Source: Neopestalotiopsis rosae
Taxonomy: Eukaryota; Ascomycota; Sordariomycetes; Amphisphaeriales; Sporocadaceae
Assembly: GCA_023078685.1 (NCBI GenBank)
Contig: JALGAS010000006.1
Location: 1,302,001-1,366,000 of the forward strand
Reading direction: 5' to 3'
Length of the DNA: 64,000 bases
Below are positions 61,357-64,000 of the stretch, piece after piece (positions within the stretch are counted from its first letter, which is position 1; every line of letters begins with the position of its first letter). The translations under genes and the position numbers were made by a program. Under the pieces are notes generated by a model. It made no database searches and had not been told where the DNA came from. It worked only from the letters and a program-made list of their open reading frames with translations.

Positions 61357-62560
61357 TTACAGGACGAGGTAGCCGAGGAAGGCGGAAGCTCCGATGAGAG
61401 CCAGGTTGGCACCCTTCTGGATGGCACCGCTGGTAGAGGTGCTGGTAGTCGAGGCGCTGGCGGAGGAAGAAGCAGTGCCAGTGGCGCTGACGGTGCTGAC
61501 AAAGCCGGTAGCGCTGGTAGCGATAGTCTCGGTGCCAGTAGCGCTGAGAGTAACGTTGGTGTCGCTTCCACCAGTAGCCTGGGTGAGTCCACCAGCGCTG
61601 GTGATGGTGGCAGTGGACATGGTGGTCTTGTCACCAGTGGCGCTGGCGCTGTCAGTCTTGGTCTCGTTGGAGTCGCTGTCGCCAGTGAGGACGTTGATGC
61701 TCTCGTAGGAACCGTCAGAGCCCTCGGACCAGGAGTAGTAGGTGGCACCCTCGACGCCGTTGCTGTAGTCCTGGATGGTGATGGACTTGTAGTAGGCCAG
61801 GAAAGGAGCGCTGGAGAAGTCGGTGTAACCACCAGCCCACTCGACAGTACCCTCGGGAGCATCCTTGCGGCCAGCAACCCAGGTTCCGAGCTTGATCTGC
61901 ATGGGAGTCTGGGGGAAGCGAGTACCGTCCTTGGCATCGGCGTAGTTCAGGGTGCGGACCAAGTTGCCATCAATGTACCACTTGACGTACTCGCTGGTCC
62001 AGTCGATGGTGTAGGTGTGGAAGTCATCCTGGGGGTTGCTGACGGGGTGGTAGGCACCACGGTCGTAGGTGGTGGTATCTCCCTTGCCGAAGTAGTTGGT
62101 CTGGACCTGGGTGGTATCACCACCGAGCCACTCCCAGTCAATCTCGTCAAGATCGTCGGACTGCAGGACGAAGCTGGTAACAACACCCTGACCAGTGCTG
62201 GCCTTCAGGGTGATGTCAATCTTGCCGAAGAAGATCCACTTGTTGGTCTGGATGGTGGGAGCCTCGGTCTCCTTGCTGATGCTGAAGACAGCACCCTGAG
62301 CGTCATCGTAGGCGATGGTGGTACCCTCGAGCTCCTCGAAAAGGTCGTTGGCGCCCTTGGTGAAGTCAACCGAAACGGTAGTACCCAGAGCAGGGTCATC
62401 GGGGCAGGCTGTCGTTGCGTGTTAGTACTTGACTATTCCTCGTGTACAAGTGCCGGCGCTTACTCTTCTCCATGGGGTTGCAGCTGGTGAAGGTCTGAGC
62501 AGAGACCAGCTGGGCGGCGATCAGAGCCGCGGCGGCGGTAGAGAAAGTCTTGGAGAACAT
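61357..62560 (-). CDS. GPI-anchored GH16 Crh-type chitin-glucan transglycosylase
   Basis: Two exons, 62560-62464 and 62408-61357, with a GTAAGC donor, an AGTACTAAC branch site and a GACAG acceptor; 382 residues. A signal peptide (MFSKTFSTAAAALIAAQLVSA) precedes the GH16 domain. The catalytic motif is DEIDWEWLG, with nucleophile Glu121, Asp123 and acid/base Glu125. Aromatic substrate-site segments follow (TNYFGKGD, FHTYTIDWTSEYVKWYIDG, FPQTPMQIKLGTWVAG). The last 100 residues are Ser/Thr-rich and end in a hydrophobic tail (ANLALIGASAFLGYLVL) typical of GPI attachment. Crh1/Utr2/Crf1 enzymes cut chitin and join it to beta-glucan at the cell wall. No chitin-binding CBM18 domain is present, as in the Crf1 group. 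Highly biased codons suggest strong expression. Confidence 0.93.
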
Positions 62561-64000
62561 TTTGACGGACGAAAATGTTTTGTCGAGGAAGAAATTCCTA
62601 GTAAAGTTTTTGAGGACGTTTGGAAACGGGTGGAGACTGAGAGGAATTATATGCGAGACAAGACGGCAGGCGCGATGCTGTGCTTGTATGTATGCAGGTA
62701 GTATATATGAAATAAGAGTGCTTAACGAGAGACACTAAAGGTGGAATAAGAAATAATAGAAAACAGCGTTGGAAGCTGGAACACCACAGCGACCTTGCAG
62801 AGGAATGTGCGATAGGAGCGAATGGTGGATGAGGGGAAGGAAGAGAGAAGGGAGGGCATTCATAAAGTTGCGAGGGCGCGTCGATGGTTTTATTTCCTTT
62901 TCCCCGTTGGTTTGGTCGGAGGTCTTGGTGTAGGCAGGCAATGGACAGACACATTTGACGGGCGGGCCAGAATTGCGGCGTATGAGCCCTCCGTGCAGCA
63001 TACTACTGTAGATACATGCACTACAGCTGCAGTAGGTACCTACGTGACCATATTGCATGACATTACTACTGTATGTACTACATAGTAGTATGACCCCCAT
63101 GTACGAGGTATCTCTCTCACCTTCAGCCGCCCCAGACCATACCCATCGTACAAGTCGGCCAGGGTCGGTACCTTGCGAGCTAGGCAAGTGTCTAGTGCTG
63201 GATTAGGGCCTCCAGTCTCCTACCTTAACAACTGATTGATCTCATGATTTGCGCGCACTAACCTTTCCCAGAGCAGCTTTAGGCAGGCCCCGGTGGCACT
63301 GCCCGGCTCGGGCCCAGGATGAACGGCCAGTGGGGACTGCCCGTTTGGACAGGGGGGGCCGGGGGATGGTTTGTGCCTGACATGAAAGTAATTCTTCGTG
63401 ATTGACCCTGGTCCATTATTCTTGCCTCTGCTGCTGTTGCTACAGTGCTGCTGTCAGATCCAAGGTCTCATCAGTGGGAACAAGCCCGGAGTTCCATGCC
63501 CTGTCATCCACTCCCACTTGGGAATCACTCCATCGCGGTGGCCGAGAGAAGCGACGTTGCGCTGTACGGGCCTTGAGTTTGGTGATCAATCACTCAATCT
63601 GTTACTTGCCAATGACATGAATCACGAATGTATCATGACTGATGCGCAGTGTGGACCTGCTATTGTGTAATAGGTCTCAGCCTCGGGGCCTTTCACGAGT
63701 TTACCAGAGATCTGCGTGGCTGGTCGCACCATCGGACAAGAGAAAAGGCTGTTGACAATTGTGGTAGGGACCTGCATCTGTCATCTGCAACACTGCCGGT
63801 GCACAACTGAACTTTGTGCTCCCTCACTACAGTGTACCCAGAGTACACCATTCCTTTCCCCCCAAGGCAGCCCAGCAGCCCAGGCGCGCCCAGTCAATCA
63901 AGCCAAGCAGCCAAGAGCAAACAGTCCCCAATAGTTCAGATTTGCTCCTGTGAATTGTCTCGCGACATCACAAAGCCGACAATCGCCCTAGACTCTTCCA
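62561..64000. other. GH16 promoter region and spacer to window end
   Basis: Leader and promoter of the GH16 gene run rightward from 62561. A short palindrome (TACTACT at 63064-63070, AGTAGTA at 63084-63090) lies inside. No gene is supported to the end of the window. Confidence 0.45.

Noticed and set aside
61282..62490. A 402-codon plus-strand open frame rich in Gly, Ser and Val
   Set aside because: It is the antisense shadow of the GH16 gene, whose strongly biased codons remove stops from the opposite strand; the minus strand has signal peptide, catalytic motif and GPI tail.

Overview
The window is nuclear DNA of a filamentous ascomycete, most likely a sordariomycete of the hypocrealean type. 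The reasons are short introns (about 50-75 bases, plus one of 227) with GTRNGT donors and TACTGAC/CTAAC-type branch sites, protein families typical of that group (Tco89, Bim1-like copper protein, Crh-type GH16, Zn2Cys6 regulator), and compact genes separated by AT-richer spacers. No rRNA, tRNA, CRISPR or bacterial operon signal was seen. Fungal starts were placed at real ATG codons, so several open frames are longer upstream than the genes called.

Left third (1-24.7 kb), dense and housekeeping: an IMPACT-family gene entering from the left edge; a tautomerase of the cis-CaaD type; the CCR4-NOT scaffold NOT1 (minus strand, 3 exons); a secreted histidine phosphatase; a membrane-anchored SMP-30/gluconolactonase-like protein (6 exons); the replication nuclease-helicase DNA2 (4 exons); and, divergent from it, an uncharacterised conserved protein.

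Middle (25.8-46.2 kb), gene-poor: a Zn2Cys6 regulator resembling Dal81/TamA with about 6.4 kb of gene-free DNA upstream, a Bim1-like copper protein, the TORC1 subunit TCO89, and a small three-exon gene at 43.5-43.9 kb. Between 36 and 40.4 kb lies an odd island. It has a long inverted repeat (68-base inner core nearly identical, about 155 bases in all, each arm with a TATA-like box and an ATG) around a 1.1 kb loop, and an enrichment of the octamer AAAAGTAC. Coding-like relics flank it, and a broken NTPase-like gene follows at 45-46 kb.

Right third (46.6-64 kb): an F-box protein, a small six-cysteine secreted protein, an MFSD5-type (molybdate-anion) MFS transporter, a USP-like ubiquitin hydrolase with a long low-complexity tail, and a GPI-anchored Crh-type GH16 cell-wall transglycosylase.

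The genes do not form an evident pathway cluster. RNA decay (NOT1), replication (DNA2), TOR signalling (TCO89) and a nitrogen-type regulator are ordinary chromosomal neighbours. The places worth a second look are the 36-46 kb island and the small or broken genes hidden beside larger ones.
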